This document shows, piece by piece, positions 51,274 through 61,363 of a stretch of 64,000 nt of DNA. The DNA lies in the NCBI GenBank assembly GCA_031361295.1, contig JANMCN010000036.1, positions 1 to 64,000 of the forward strand, read 5' to 3'. A program made the translations under genes and the position numbers. The DNA is from JALZOC01 sp031361295. Lineage in GTDB: Bacteria; Acidobacteriota; Vicinamibacteria; Vicinamibacterales; 2-12-FULL-66-21. The notes below the pieces were generated by a model. That model was not told where the DNA came from and did no database searches. It saw only the letters and a program-made list of their open reading frames with translations. Numbering within the stretch: the stretch's first letter is position 1; each line of letters starts with the position of its first letter.

Positions 51274-51381
51274 TCCAGCTTCCGTCTCCAGTTTCGAGTG
51301 CCGGCTTCCCGGCGATGGCCGGCGAAGGCCTGGCGACCGCGGGGGCACCCGCGGGCTGTCACTGGGAACTGGCGACTGGAA
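51274..51381. repeat. degenerate heptanucleotide repeats in the atpG-atpD gap
   Basis: TCCAGCT/TCCGTCT/CCAGTTT (51274-51294) and ACTGGGA/ACTGGCG/ACTGGAA (51361-51381) flank a stretch with CCGGC repeats and an inverted CCGCGGG. They resemble the tracts at 47618 and 47745. Confidence 0.6.
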
Positions 51382-51387
51382 CCTTCC

Positions 51388-52272
51388 CTACAGCGCCTGC
51401 GCGCCCGAGACGACCTCGATGATTTCCCGCGTGATGGCGGCCTGGCGCACCTTGTTCATGTAGAGCGTCAGCGCTTCGATCATGTCCCCGGAGTTGCGCG
51501 TCGCGGCGTCCATTGCCGTCATCTGCGCCGCATAGAACGCGGCGTGCGACTCCAGGAGCGCACGGAAGATCTGCACTTCCACGTAGCTCGGCAGCAGGTG
51601 CGCGAACAACTCCTCCGGCCGCGGCTCGTACAGATAGTCGACGACCGGCGCGCCCGCCGGCGCGTTCGCCGCGGAGGGAAACGAGCCGCGCGGGATCGGG
51701 AGCAGCTGTTCGACGACGACATGCTGCACCATCACGGACTTGAACTCGTTGAAGGCGAGGAACACGCTGTCCACCTCGCCGCCGACGAACGCGTCGATTG
51801 CCGCACGCGCGATCTGCTGCGCGTGGTCGAACGTCAGCTGCGCGAACAGGTTCACCTGCTCGTAGACGATCTCGAACGGGCGCCGGGCATAGAAATCACG
51901 CCCGCGCCGCCCGATGAGGCCCAGCGCCACCTGCCGGCTGCCCTGCTCGACGATGAACGCGCCGGACGCCTTGATGACGTTCGTGTTGAAGCTGCCGCAC
52001 AGGCCGCGATCCGCGGTAACCACGAGGAGCAGCGACTTGTGGTTCGCCTTCGGCTCCGCGCGCTCGTCGAGCAGCGGATGGGCCGCCGGATCCACGCGGG
52101 ACGCGAGGCTGCCGAGCACGCGGCGCATCTCGGTGGCGAATGGTCGGGCCTGTTGCACGCGCTCCTGCGCGCGGCGAAGCCGCGACGCGGCCACCATCTT
52201 CATGGCCTTGGTGATCTGCTGCGTCGACTTGACCGCGCGCACCCGCCGCCTGATGTCTATGAGTGAAGGCAT
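51388..52272 (-). CDS. atpG: F1Fo ATP synthase gamma subunit
   Basis: 294 residues, the rotor shaft. The N-terminal helix (IDIRRRVRAVKSTQQITKAMKMVAASRLRRA) and the C-terminal helix (MTAMDAATRNSGDMIEALTLYMNKVRQAAITREIIEVV, read in parts) form the coiled coil; the globular part contains VVTADRGLCGSFN. An extra loop around 195-210 (Pro/Ala-rich) is slightly longer than in E. coli. It begins 31 bp after atpA. Confidence 0.95.
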   Translation of the reverse strand: MPSLIDIRRRVRAVKSTQQITKAMKMVAASRLRRAQERVQQARPFATEMRRVLGSLASRVDPAAHPLLDERAEPKANHKSLLLVVTADRGLCGSFNTNVIKASGAFIVEQGSRQVALGLIGRRGRDFYARRPFEIVYEQVNLFAQLTFDHAQQIARAAIDAFVGGEVDSVFLAFNEFKSVMVQHVVVEQLLPIPRGSFPSAANAPAGAPVVDYLYEPRPEELFAHLLPSYVEVQIFRALLESHAAFYAAQMTAMDAATRNSGDMIEALTLYMNKVRQAAITREIIEVVSGAQAL

Positions 52273-52303
52273 GATTCTTCAACTATCGGCTGTCCGCCCC
52301 CGC

Positions 52304-53833
<1,530 letters not shown>

Positions 53834-53989
53834 GATGTTGTCTCGTCCGGCTGCGCCCCCCGGACGCGGATTGTCCTGTTGTCGTTGAGCGCGGTCGGCG
53901 GCGTCACCCGATGCGGCTCCCGCGGCAGGCCCGCCGTCGGAGGCCCGGGCACTGCCGGGCGGCCCGCTGGACGCGACCCCGGCGCGCGC

Positions 53990-54550
53990 TCAGGTGGCGA
54001 TCGCCACGAGCGCGTCTCGCATCTTTTCGAGCTGGCGCGTGACGCTGCCGTCGTACACCGTGCTGCCGATCCGGGTGATGGCCCCGCCGATAATCGAGGC
54101 ATCGACGCGCGTCTCGAGATGCACGTCCTCGGCACGTCGTCCCGTCGCCTGCGCCAGCCCGTCGCGGAGCGCGGCCGCGCGTTCCGGCGGCAGGGCGACC
54201 GCGGTCACGACCTCGACCCTGATCACGTTGGCGTGCTCCAGCAGGCGTGAGCGGTAGGCCGCGACGATCTGGGGGAGGAGCGCCAGCCGGTCGCGATCCG
54301 CGAGCAGGCGCAGCAGCTTGGCGACGGTCGGCGAGGCCGTGCCCGCGCGCAGCAGCAGCTGGTCGACGACCGCGCGCTTCTGTGCCGCCGGGACGCCGGG
54401 ATTCGACAACACGCGCTCGAGGCCTTCGTGGCCGGCGACGATCCGCCCGAACTCCTCCAGGTCGCGGCCGGCCTGCTGCACGTCCGATTCCTTCAGCGCC
54501 ACGTCGAACAACGCGCGCGCGTAGCGAACCCCGGCCGCCCGGCTCGTCAT
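53990..54550 (-). CDS. atpH: F1Fo ATP synthase delta subunit
   Basis: 186 residues. N-terminal six-helix domain (GVRYARALFDVALKES ... LERVLSNPGVPAAQKRAVV) and a C-terminal segment with VEVVTAVALPPERAAALRDGLAQATGR and VDASIIGGAITRIGSTVYDGSV, the conserved stator-binding part. The ATG overlaps the stop of the b-subunit gene as ATGA. Confidence 0.93.
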   Translation of the reverse strand: MTSRAAGVRYARALFDVALKESDVQQAGRDLEEFGRIVAGHEGLERVLSNPGVPAAQKRAVVDQLLLRAGTASPTVAKLLRLLADRDRLALLPQIVAAYRSRLLEHANVIRVEVVTAVALPPERAAALRDGLAQATGRRAEDVHLETRVDASIIGGAITRIGSTVYDGSVTRQLEKMRDALVAIAT

Positions 54551-55194
54551 CGGACCTCCCGGAGCTGCGCCGTGTAGCGGTCGACCAGCCGCAACTGATC
54601 GTCCGCCGTGATCGATTGCCTGATCCGTGTTTCCGCCACGTTCACCGCCAGCTGGGCGGCGTGGGCGGTGAGCTCGCGGCGCGCCACGCGCAGCCGCACC
54701 TCGATCTCGCGGCGCGTCTGTTCGAGCAGCCGCTCACGATCGGCGGCAGCCGCCTGGGCAATCCGGGCCTGCTCGGCCGCCAGGTCCTGCGCGCCCTGCG
54801 CCTTGAGCGCCTCGAGCTCGGCGGGGAGCGTCCGCAACTTGCGATCGATTTCAGCGAGCTGCTCGGTCGCAGCCGCCCGCGTCTCGGCCGCGGTGACGAG
54901 ATCCTGGCGAATCGCCGCCGTCCTCGACGACAGGTGCAGGCCGATCGGCCCCTTCAGGAAATACACGAGTACGCCCACCAGGATGCCGAAGTTCGCGAGC
55001 TTGGCCACGGACTGGAGCGGAGTCTGCTCGTGCGGCGCCTCTGTCTCGCCTGGTGCCTCAGCCGCCGCCGCGGGCGTTTCGCGCTGAGCCGCCGCGGCCA
55101 CCGGCGCGGCCACGAGCATCAGAAGCAGCCACAGCCACGCCACGCCGCGCGCGAGGCGGAGCAGTGTCTGGCCCTGTTGGCTGGGGGATGTCAT
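54547..55194 (-). CDS. atpF: F1Fo ATP synthase b subunit (first stalk gene)
   Basis: 215 residues from ATG 55194. Besides the usual membrane anchor (about 63-83, LANFGILVGVLVYFL) there is an additional N-terminal hydrophobic segment (LWLLLMLVAAPVAAAA, about 20-36) that looks like a signal peptide, separated by an Ala/Glu/Pro linker. The rest is the long charged helix of the peripheral stalk. A TTG at 55224 overlaps the b' stop as TTGA and would add 10 residues. Two b-type genes in a row mean a heterodimeric b/b' stalk as in photosynthetic and some other bacteria. Confidence 0.85.
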   Translation of the reverse strand: MTSPSQQGQTLLRLARGVAWLWLLLMLVAAPVAAAAQRETPAAAAEAPGETEAPHEQTPLQSVAKLANFGILVGVLVYFLKGPIGLHLSSRTAAIRQDLVTAAETRAAATEQLAEIDRKLRTLPAELEALKAQGAQDLAAEQARIAQAAAADRERLLEQTRREIEVRLRVARRELTAHAAQLAVNVAETRIRQSITADDQLRLVDRYTAQLREVR

Positions 55195-55220
55195 AGAGAT
55201 GGTTACTTCGGAACCGGTGG

Positions 55221-55649
55221 TCAAGATGCCCGACGGCCAAGGATGCGTTCGGCCACGGCCGCCCCGAGCGCATCGGCTTCGGCCTCAAGACCGCGGCGGG
55301 CCTGTTCCGCCTCAGCCGCGAGGCGGGCCGACGCGGCCGCAATGTCGGATTCTGCCTGGGCGCGCGTGCGAGAGAGGGTCTCGGCCCGCTCCTCCATCGC
55401 GGCGCGGCGCATCTCGTCCATCTGCCGGTAGAGCTCGGCGCGGGCGTCGGCCGTCTTCCGCTCGAACTCGGCAGATGCCAGTCGCGCCTGCTGCGCCGAC
55501 CGCTCGGCAAGCTCGCGCGCGGACGTCACCGCGCTGGCGCGCGCCTCCATGACCCGCAGCACCGGTTTGAAGAGCAGTCGGTTCAGAAGGGCCGTGAGCA
55601 ATAGCACGAAAAAAATGACCCACAGGACCGACGACGGATCCGGGAGCAC
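55221..55649 (-). CDS. F1Fo ATP synthase b' subunit (second stalk gene)
   Basis: 142 residues: LPDPSSVLWVIFFVLLLTALLNRLLFKPVLRVMEAR is the membrane anchor and start of the stalk helix (read in two parts), followed by an unbroken Ala/Glu/Arg coiled coil ending in AERILGRRAS. GTG 55649 is chosen because GGAGG lies 4 nt upstream and the anchor then starts at residue 8; a longer frame upstream has no such site. First gene of the partial atp cluster; the atpB (a) and atpE (c) genes are not on its 5' side. Confidence 0.87.
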   Translation of the reverse strand: MLPDPSSVLWVIFFVLLLTALLNRLLFKPVLRVMEARASAVTSARELAERSAQQARLASAEFERKTADARAELYRQMDEMRRAAMEERAETLSRTRAQAESDIAAASARLAAEAEQARRGLEAEADALGAAVAERILGRRAS

Positions 55650-55760
55650 GATACCTCCGAAGTGCGATTCAAGGCCGCTCAGCCGCGCATTTGCGCGGCA
55701 ACCCAAACATTGATTTATACCACTCGGGCTGAACCCCGCGCAACGAAGGAAAGACCCGCG

Positions 55761-56792
55761 TCAGACAACCACGATGGCGGCGCCCGCCGCCGCGGTGGCC
55801 CGGCCAATCCGGGCTGACGCGACGCCGGCGGCCGCGAGCGAAGCCACGACGGCATCCGCGTGCACGGGATCGACCGCCAGCAGCAGCCCGCCGGACGTCT
55901 GTGGGTCGTAAAGAAGGTCGATCAGCTCTGGCGCGATCCCCGCCGCGACCGTGACGCGCGTACCGAAATGCTCACGATTCGTCCGCCCGCCGCCGGGGAT
56001 GTTTCCGTGCACGAGCGCACGCGCGCCGTCGAGGAGCGGGACCCGGTCGGCCTGCACCTCCAGGGAACAGCGGCTCGACGCCGCCATTTCGGCCGCATGT
56101 CCGATGAGCCCGAAGCCGGTGATGTCGGTGCAGGCATGCACGGCCCCGCCGTGCGCGAGGACCACCTCCGCCGCCGTACGGTTCAGCGTGGTCATCGAAC
56201 GAACGGCGGCCGCGATCGCGTCCTGCGGCGCGCGTGCGAACTTCAGCGCGGTCGCGATGATCCCGGTGCCTATGGGTTTGGTCAGGAGCAGAACGTCCCC
56301 CGGCAGGGCGCCCCCGTTGGCGAGGACGCGGTCCGGGTGCACTTCTCCCGTGACCGCATATCCGAATTTGACTTCCGTGTCCTGCACGGTATGTCCGCCG
56401 AGCAGCACGACGCCGGCTTCGCGGAGCTTTTCGAGGCCCCCCGCAAAAATCTGCTTCAGCACGGCCCGGTCGAGATCGACGGGAAACGCCGCAATCGCCA
56501 GCGCGGTCAGCGGCCGGCCGCCCATCGCGTACACGTCACTCAGCGCGTTCGCCGCCGCGATCTGGCCGTACACGAACGGGTCGTCGACAATCGGCGTGAA
56601 AAAGTCGACCGTCTGCACGAGCGCGCGATGCGCGTCGAGCCGGTACACACCGGCATCGTCCGAGGTCCGATAATCGATGAGGACCCGGTCGTCGTCATTG
56701 ACGGGCAAATCACCCAGCACCTGGGCGAGCTCGCCGGCGGCGAGCTTGCTCGCTCAACCGGCGCAGGCGGCGTAGTCGGTCAGACGGCGCAT
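55761..56792 (-). CDS. selD: selenide,water dikinase SelD with selenocysteine encoded by in-frame TGA
   Basis: 343 residues when read from ATG 56792 through the TGA at 56754-56756 (codon 13). The start reads RLTDYAACAG-U-ASKL, which aligns position by position with E. coli RLTQYSHGAG-C-GCKI, so the TGA replaces the catalytic Cys17 and Lys16 matches Lys20. The rest is a full SelD: DYRTSDDAGVY, QTVDFFTPIVDDPF, ANALSDVYAMGG, LLGGHTVQD, TDITGFGLIGHAAEM and DPQTSGGLLLAV. It makes selenophosphate from selenide and ATP for Sec-tRNA. If TGA is taken as stop, the gene seems to start at 56720 and lacks its active site. Purines GAGGAGAG precede the ATG. Confidence 0.92.
56728..56746 (-). promoter_or_regulatory. 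SECIS-like hairpin downstream of the selD TGA
   Basis: On the minus strand, AGCTCGCC and GGCGAGCT form an 8-bp perfect stem with loop GCC, beginning 7 nt after the TGA so that the loop lies about 16 nt downstream, the distance used by bacterial SECIS elements. Specific SelB-binding bases cannot be verified. Confidence 0.6.
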
Positions 56793-56799
56793 TCTCTCC

Positions 56800-56833
56800 T
56801 CGGGTCTCCTGGTTTCAGCTCTCGGGTTCTCGG
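56800..56833. repeat. degenerate heptanucleotide tract between selD and parB
   Basis: Reads TCGGGTC, TCCTGGT, TTCAGCT, CTCGGGT, TCTCGGC in register; similar in style to the tracts near wzm and atpD. Confidence 0.4.
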
Positions 56834-56863
56834 CCTGCGTGGGTCGGTTCCGGTCGCGCCGCG

Positions 56864-57721
56864 TCACGGCTCCGTCAGGGCTTCGTAGAGGCGGTTCAGT
56901 TCCTCTTCCGATGCGAAATCGATCTCGATGGTTCCCCCTTTCCGTTTGCGCGCGATTCGCACCCGCGTGCCGAGCGTGAAGCGCAGGCGTTCTTCGGCGG
57001 CGCGTGTGTGAACGTCCTTTTCCACAGCCGCCGGCGTTTCGGCCGCCGGCTGCGACTGCTTCTTGACGAGCGCTTCCGTCTCTCGCACCGACAGGCCCCG
57101 GGCGATCACGTCCCGCGCGAGACGCAGCTGGGCGGGCTCGTCGGCGAGAGCGAGCAGCGTGCGGGCATGCCCCATCGACAGGGCGCCCGAGCCGAGGTGC
57201 GCGCGGATTTCCTGGGGCAGCTTCAGCAGGCGCAGAACATTCGCCACCGACGATCGCTCCTTGCCGACCGCGTCCGCGATCTGTTCCTGCGTCAGCTGGT
57301 ACTCGTCGGCCAGACGCCGGTACGCCGTGGCCTCTTCGATCGGGTTCAGGTCCTCGCGCTGGATGTTCTCGATGAGCGCCACGGCGAGCAGGCGCTCGTC
57401 CGGGACGTCCCGCACCACCACGGGCACTTTGAGCAGGCCGGCGCGCTGCGACGCGCGCCACCGCCGCTCGCCGGCCACGATCTCGTAGCCTCCGTCGGCC
57501 TTGCGCACGACGATCGGCTGGATGATGCCGTTGGCGCGGATGGACCGGGCGAGCTCCTCGATCTTCTCCTCGTCCATCGTCGTGCGCGGCTGAAACCTGT
57601 TCGGGCGGAGCAGGTCGCTGTCGACGTCGAGGCTGCGGTCGGCGGCGGCCGGGGCCGGCGGAAGCGTGTCGGGAATGAGGGCGGACAAGCCGCGCCCAAG
57701 TGCGGGTCGCTTTTCAGCCAT
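56864..57721 (-). CDS. parB: chromosome-partitioning protein ParB
   Basis: 285 residues. N-terminal ParA-activating start (KRPALGRGLSALIPD), the CTP-binding region with IIQPIVVRK, YEIVAGERRWRASQRAG and IENIQREDLNPIEEA, an HTH LTQEQIADAVGKERSSVANV that recognises parS, and the C-terminal dimerisation domain. It loads on parS and spreads as a CTP-dependent clamp. ATG 57721 (GGAG upstream) overlaps parA by 8 bp. A perfect parS lies 1.1 kb away at 58834. Confidence 0.96.
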   Translation of the reverse strand: MAEKRPALGRGLSALIPDTLPPAPAAADRSLDVDSDLLRPNRFQPRTTMDEEKIEELARSIRANGIIQPIVVRKADGGYEIVAGERRWRASQRAGLLKVPVVVRDVPDERLLAVALIENIQREDLNPIEEATAYRRLADEYQLTQEQIADAVGKERSSVANVLRLLKLPQEIRAHLGSGALSMGHARTLLALADEPAQLRLARDVIARGLSVRETEALVKKQSQPAAETPAAVEKDVHTRAAEERLRFTLGTRVRIARKRKGGTIEIDFASEEELNRLYEALTEP

Positions 57722-58523
57722 GGGATTGCTCCGTGCCGGCGGTGATGGGGGCGCCGTCGCGCGCGAGCACCTCGCGCGCCAAGGCGAGATAGGCCTCCGC
57801 GCCGCGTGATTTGACGTCGTAGACAATCGCGGGGAGCCCGTGGCTGGGCGCCTCGCCGAGCCGGATGTTCCGCGGGATGACGACATCGAAAACGCGTGCC
57901 TCGAAAAACGCGCGAATGTCGCGGGCGACCTGCTGCCCCAGGTTCGTCCGCTCGTCATACATCGTCATCAGCACGCCCGCGATGTCGAGCGACGGGTTGA
58001 AGGCTGCCCGCACGCGGCGCAGCGTGGCGACGAGATCGGCGAGCCCTTCGAGCGCGAAGTACTCGCAGTTGAGGGGAATCAGCACCGCATCGGCGGCGAC
58101 GAGCGCGTTGAGCGTGAGGAGCCCGAGCGACGGCGGCGTGTCGATGAACACGTAGTCGAACTCCGGCCGCAGCCGATCGAGGACCCGGCGCAGCCGCAGT
58201 TCGCGATGCGGAAGCGACACGAGATCGATCTCGGCCCCGGTGAGATCGCGGTCGGCCGGGATGAGCGAGAGCCCGGCCACACTGGTCGACAGCAGGAAGG
58301 CGGAGGGGTCGTCTACGTCCGCGGTGAGCGCCTGATACACCGTGCCCGCGGCGGCGGTCTGCCCCTTGAGCCCTACACCGCTCGTGAGATTGGCCTGTGG
58401 ATCCATATCGACGAGCAACACCCGCTGGTCCGCCAGGGCCAGGGAGGCTGCCAGATTGATGGCCGTCGTGGTTTTGCCGACGCCGCCTTTCTGATTGGCA
58501 ACTGCGCGAATGCGGGCATTCAT
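57714..58523 (-). CDS. parA: chromosome-partitioning ATPase ParA/Soj
   Basis: 269 residues from ATG 58523. Deviant Walker A motif NQKGGVGKTTT with the signature Lys12 and P-loop Lys17, VDMDPQANLTSGVG, DYVFIDTPPSLGLLTLNAL (Walker B) and the DERTNLGQQVARDI segment. It binds nonspecific DNA as an ATP dimer and moves ParB-parS complexes. No N-terminal HTH is present, as in the chromosomal Soj type. The upstream frame is open but reads as non-coding. A short palindrome touches its start codon. Confidence 0.96.
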   Translation of the reverse strand: MNARIRAVANQKGGVGKTTTAINLAASLALADQRVLLVDMDPQANLTSGVGLKGQTAAAGTVYQALTADVDDPSAFLLSTSVAGLSLIPADRDLTGAEIDLVSLPHRELRLRRVLDRLRPEFDYVFIDTPPSLGLLTLNALVAADAVLIPLNCEYFALEGLADLVATLRRVRAAFNPSLDIAGVLMTMYDERTNLGQQVARDIRAFFEARVFDVVIPRNIRLGEAPSHGLPAIVYDVKSRGAEAYLALAREVLARDGAPITAGTEQSHG

Positions 58524-58539
58524 TAGGTCGAATAACCTA
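58524..58539. promoter_or_regulatory. palindrome TAGGT-N6-ACCTA abutting the parA start
   Basis: TAGGTCGAATAACCTA lies directly next to the ATG of parA and overlaps a TTATTC hexamer 6 nt from it. It could be an operator for autoregulation or part of a leaderless promoter; both are inference. Confidence 0.3.
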
Positions 58540-58833
58540 CAATGTCGAGTGACGACGAGGTGGTGGAAGAAGCATAGCGCTCGCTCGGTCAGCCGCGCAA
58601 CGAAAACCAAAGGGAGGCACCTGACCTCAGCTGGGCCCTCCAGTTGCGACCTCAGCACTAGCAGGCGAGGATCCGTGGACTCGCACCCCTGTTAGAAAGT
58701 CGGTAACCCTCAGATTCAGACATCAGTCGTCTTCGGCATGTGCATGTTCGTACCTTGAGGTCGTAGTCGCCTGGCGCGTGCGGAACTCAAGTAGAGCTTG
58801 CCTGGCGCTGCCGACATACCGAGAACTTCGCGA
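58540..58833. other. origin-proximal intergenic region, no gene seen
   Basis: About 290 bp of lower GC between parA and parS. I see no DnaA-box cluster (TTATCCACA), tRNA or coding frame with family character; a short minus frame from 58931 covers it but runs through rsmG's end. Confidence 0.4.
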
Positions 58834-58849
58834 TGTTCCACGTGGAACA
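58834..58849. other. parS centromere site
   Basis: TGTTCCACGTGGAACA is a perfect 16-bp palindrome matching the ParB-binding parS consensus TGTTNCACGTGNAACA. It lies 10 bp beyond the rsmG stop in the rsmG-parA gap. Confidence 0.93.
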
Positions 58850-58858
58850 CTCTAGAAG

Positions 58859-59503
58859 CTAGAAAGCGGTCTTTTGAAGAATGGTGAGCCGGCTCTGCAG
58901 GGAATCGACGAGCGGATACGTGTTCACCCAACGCAACATCGGCACGGACTGCGGTTCTTTCGGACCGCCCGGCCCCCGAAACATGAACATCGAACCGCCA
59001 GGCCGAAGGAACGCCTGCAGCGTCATCAAACTTCGCGGCTCGACCCGAACCGCCCGCAAGGACAGCACGGTTACCGACTCGTGCAGCTCGGGACGAGCGA
59101 GGAGCTCCTCAAAACGGCTAGTCTCCACCACGGTGTCGCTCAATTCCAAGGTGCGGATCGCCTCGCGCAGGAACGCGGACTTTCGAGCTTTGACTTCCAC
59201 CATCGTCAGGACGGACAGGGGAGACGCCAGCTTCAGCGGGATGGCTGGGGAGCCACCTCCCGAGCCGACATCCATGAGACGCAGGTCGGCTGTGGGGAGA
59301 TGGCGGGCGGCCAGAATGGGCTCCAACAGGAGGCGGTCGATGGCCTCGTCCGGATCGTCCAGTGCAGTGAGATTGATCTTGCGATTCCAACGCGCGAGCA
59401 GTTCGTAGTACGTGAGCAGCCGCTCGGAGAGCTCATCTGACAGGAAAATACCCGAGCGGCCCGCACGCCGGCTCAAACGAGTCCTGAGATCGCGCGCTGC
59501 CAC
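58859..59503 (-). CDS. rsmG: 16S rRNA (guanine527-N7) methyltransferase RsmG
   Basis: 214 residues. N-terminal helical part LSERLLTYYELLARWNRKINLTAL with the RWN-x-x-NLT motif, SAM-binding LMDVGSGGGSPAIPLKL, VEVKARKSAFLREA and a VLSLRAV motif with RAV of the catalytic region. It methylates G527 of 16S rRNA at N7. The start is GTG 59503; a GATAAT hexamer ends 8 nt upstream, so it may have its own leaderless promoter inside the mnmG end. It sits in the usual mnmG-rsmG-parA order. Confidence 0.94.
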   Translation of the reverse strand: MAARDLRTRLSRRAGRSGIFLSDELSERLLTYYELLARWNRKINLTALDDPDEAIDRLLLEPILAARHLPTADLRLMDVGSGGGSPAIPLKLASPLSVLTMVEVKARKSAFLREAIRTLELSDTVVETSRFEELLARPELHESVTVLSLRAVRVEPRSLMTLQAFLRPGGSMFMFRGPGGPKEPQSVPMLRWVNTYPLVDSLQSRLTILQKTAF

Positions 59504-59511
59504 CTCGTCAG

Positions 59512-59517
59512 ATTATC
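59512..59517 (-). promoter_or_regulatory. -10-like element GATAAT before rsmG
   Basis: GATAAT (minus strand) ends 8 nt before the GTG at 59503 and overlaps the mnmG stop; the same geometry as other predicted leaderless starts here. Confidence 0.35.
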
Positions 59518-61357
59518 AGACAGCGGTGGAAGTGCGCGCGTGCTGAATGCAGCTGGCGATGAGGGCCACGGCGGCAGGTGTCACGCCGGGGATGCGCGAG
59601 GCGTGGCCGAGTGTCGCTGGCCTGATATGGGAGAGGCGTTCGACCATCTCACGCGAGAGGCCGGGGATACCTGTGAACACAAACCCGGCAGGGATCGCGC
59701 GGGTCTCCTGCTTCCGCTGGCGTTCGACGGCCAGCGTCTGTCGTTTGAGGTAACCCTCGTACTTGAACTCGGTCTCGACGCTGGCGATGTCAATCAGCGC
59801 GTCGTGCGAATCCGTGACCAATGACAGCTGCCCGGACGCCTGCAGCGCCTCCAGACGGACATCCGGATGTTTCAACGCTCTGGCGGCAGGGATCCGCTCG
59901 CCCCCCGAAACGGTTACGGCCGCGCGATTGACCACGAGGCAGTTGTGCTGGAAACGGTCCAGACGCCTCGCAAATCTCTCCCAGCGCAGGTCGTCCACCA
60001 GACCGCACGCCCGGCCGCGCGTCGTCAATCGAAGATCCGCGTTGTCGACCCGCAGCAGCAGGCGATGTTCGGCCCGCGACGTGAACATACGGTACGGTTC
60101 CAGGCATCCCTTGGTGGTGAGATCGTCGACGAGAATCCCGATGTACGCCTCGCCCCGTCCGAGGACGAACGGCACGTCCGCGTCGAAACGTGCGGCGTTG
60201 ACTCCGGCGATGAGCCCCTGGGCGGCCGCCTCCTCGTAGCCGGAGGTGCCGTTGATCTGGCCAGCCAGGAACAGCCCTCGCACCCTGCGGGTTTCGAGCG
60301 ACGCGCGCAGCTCCGTCGGCTGGATGAAGTCGTACTCTACGGCATATCCCGGACGCAGCACCTCCGCGGATTCGAGCCCGGGCAGCGCATGAACCAGGTC
60401 CGCCTGCACGTCCGCAGGCAGGCTCATCGAGAATCCGTTCACGTAGACTTCGTCCACGTCCAACCCCTCCGGCTCCAGAAAAATCTGGTGCCTGTCGCGG
60501 TGGGGGAAACGCATGATCTTGTCTTCGAGCGATGGACAGTACCTGGGTCCAATTCCGCGGATCTGCCCGTTGAAAAGCGGAGACTGGTCGATGTTCCGGC
60601 GCACCAGGTCGTGGACACGTTCCGTCGTGTGCAGCAGGTGGCAGGCGATCTGAGGCCGGTCGATGGCATCGGTGAGAAACGAGAACGGGGCGGGCGGGTC
60701 ATCGCCGTGCTGGGGGACGAACGCCGAAAAATCGATGCTCGCGCGGTGGAGACGAGGCGGCGTGCCGGTTTTGAGTCGGCCCCACTCGAATCCGAACGCC
60801 TTGAGCGACTCCGCCAGGTCGTGTGACGGAGGCTCGCCGATCCGGCCGGCCGGCCGCTGTTCGCGACCCACATGGATCAGACCGTTGAGAAAGGTGCCCG
60901 TCGTGACGACCAGGGCCCGACACCTGAACCGCTGGCCGTCCTCCAGCTCGAGGCCCGTGATTCCGGACGAGTCGGCCAGGATCCGCCCTGCGCGTCCAAA
61001 AATCCAGTGGATGCCAGGCTCCGCCCCCAGCGCCTCTTTGACCCACGCTGAATACCCGCGCTTGTCCGCCTGCGCGCGCGGCGACCAGACGGCAGGCCCC
61101 CGGCTCGTGTTGAGCATCTTGAACTGGATGCCCGTCGCGTCGATGGCCTTGGCCATCAGCCCGCCCAGCGCGTCGATCTCCCGGACGAGATGCCCCTTGG
61201 CGGTTCCGCCCACCGCCGGGTTGCACGGCATGTGCGCGACCGTCCCGTCCGACAGCGTGCAGATCCCGACGGTCCGGCCGAGCCGCGCCGCGGCCCACGC
61301 CGCCTCGACCCCCGCGTGGCCCGCGCCGATAACGATGACGTCGAAGCCACTTTGCAT
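59516..61357 (-). CDS. mnmG: tRNA uridine-5-carboxymethylaminomethyl modification enzyme MnmG (GidA)
   Basis: 613 residues. FAD-binding VIVIGAGHAGVEAAWAAARLG at the start, the MPCNPAVGGTAKGHLVREIDALGG block with a catalytic Cys, TGTFLNGLIHVG, the second motif FLAGQINGTSGYEEAAAQGL, and the C-terminal helical domain with EFKYEGYLKRQ. With MnmE it makes the cmnm5/nm5 group at wobble uridines. It is 6 bp downstream of mnmE and shares its strand. Start ATG 61357. Confidence 0.96.
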   Translation of the reverse strand: MQSGFDVIVIGAGHAGVEAAWAAARLGRTVGICTLSDGTVAHMPCNPAVGGTAKGHLVREIDALGGLMAKAIDATGIQFKMLNTSRGPAVWSPRAQADKRGYSAWVKEALGAEPGIHWIFGRAGRILADSSGITGLELEDGQRFRCRALVVTTGTFLNGLIHVGREQRPAGRIGEPPSHDLAESLKAFGFEWGRLKTGTPPRLHRASIDFSAFVPQHGDDPPAPFSFLTDAIDRPQIACHLLHTTERVHDLVRRNIDQSPLFNGQIRGIGPRYCPSLEDKIMRFPHRDRHQIFLEPEGLDVDEVYVNGFSMSLPADVQADLVHALPGLESAEVLRPGYAVEYDFIQPTELRASLETRRVRGLFLAGQINGTSGYEEAAAQGLIAGVNAARFDADVPFVLGRGEAYIGILVDDLTTKGCLEPYRMFTSRAEHRLLLRVDNADLRLTTRGRACGLVDDLRWERFARRLDRFQHNCLVVNRAAVTVSGGERIPAARALKHPDVRLEALQASGQLSLVTDSHDALIDIASVETEFKYEGYLKRQTLAVERQRKQETRAIPAGFVFTGIPGLSREMVERLSHIRPATLGHASRIPGVTPAAVALIASCIQHARTSTAV

Positions 61358-61363
61358 TGCAAA

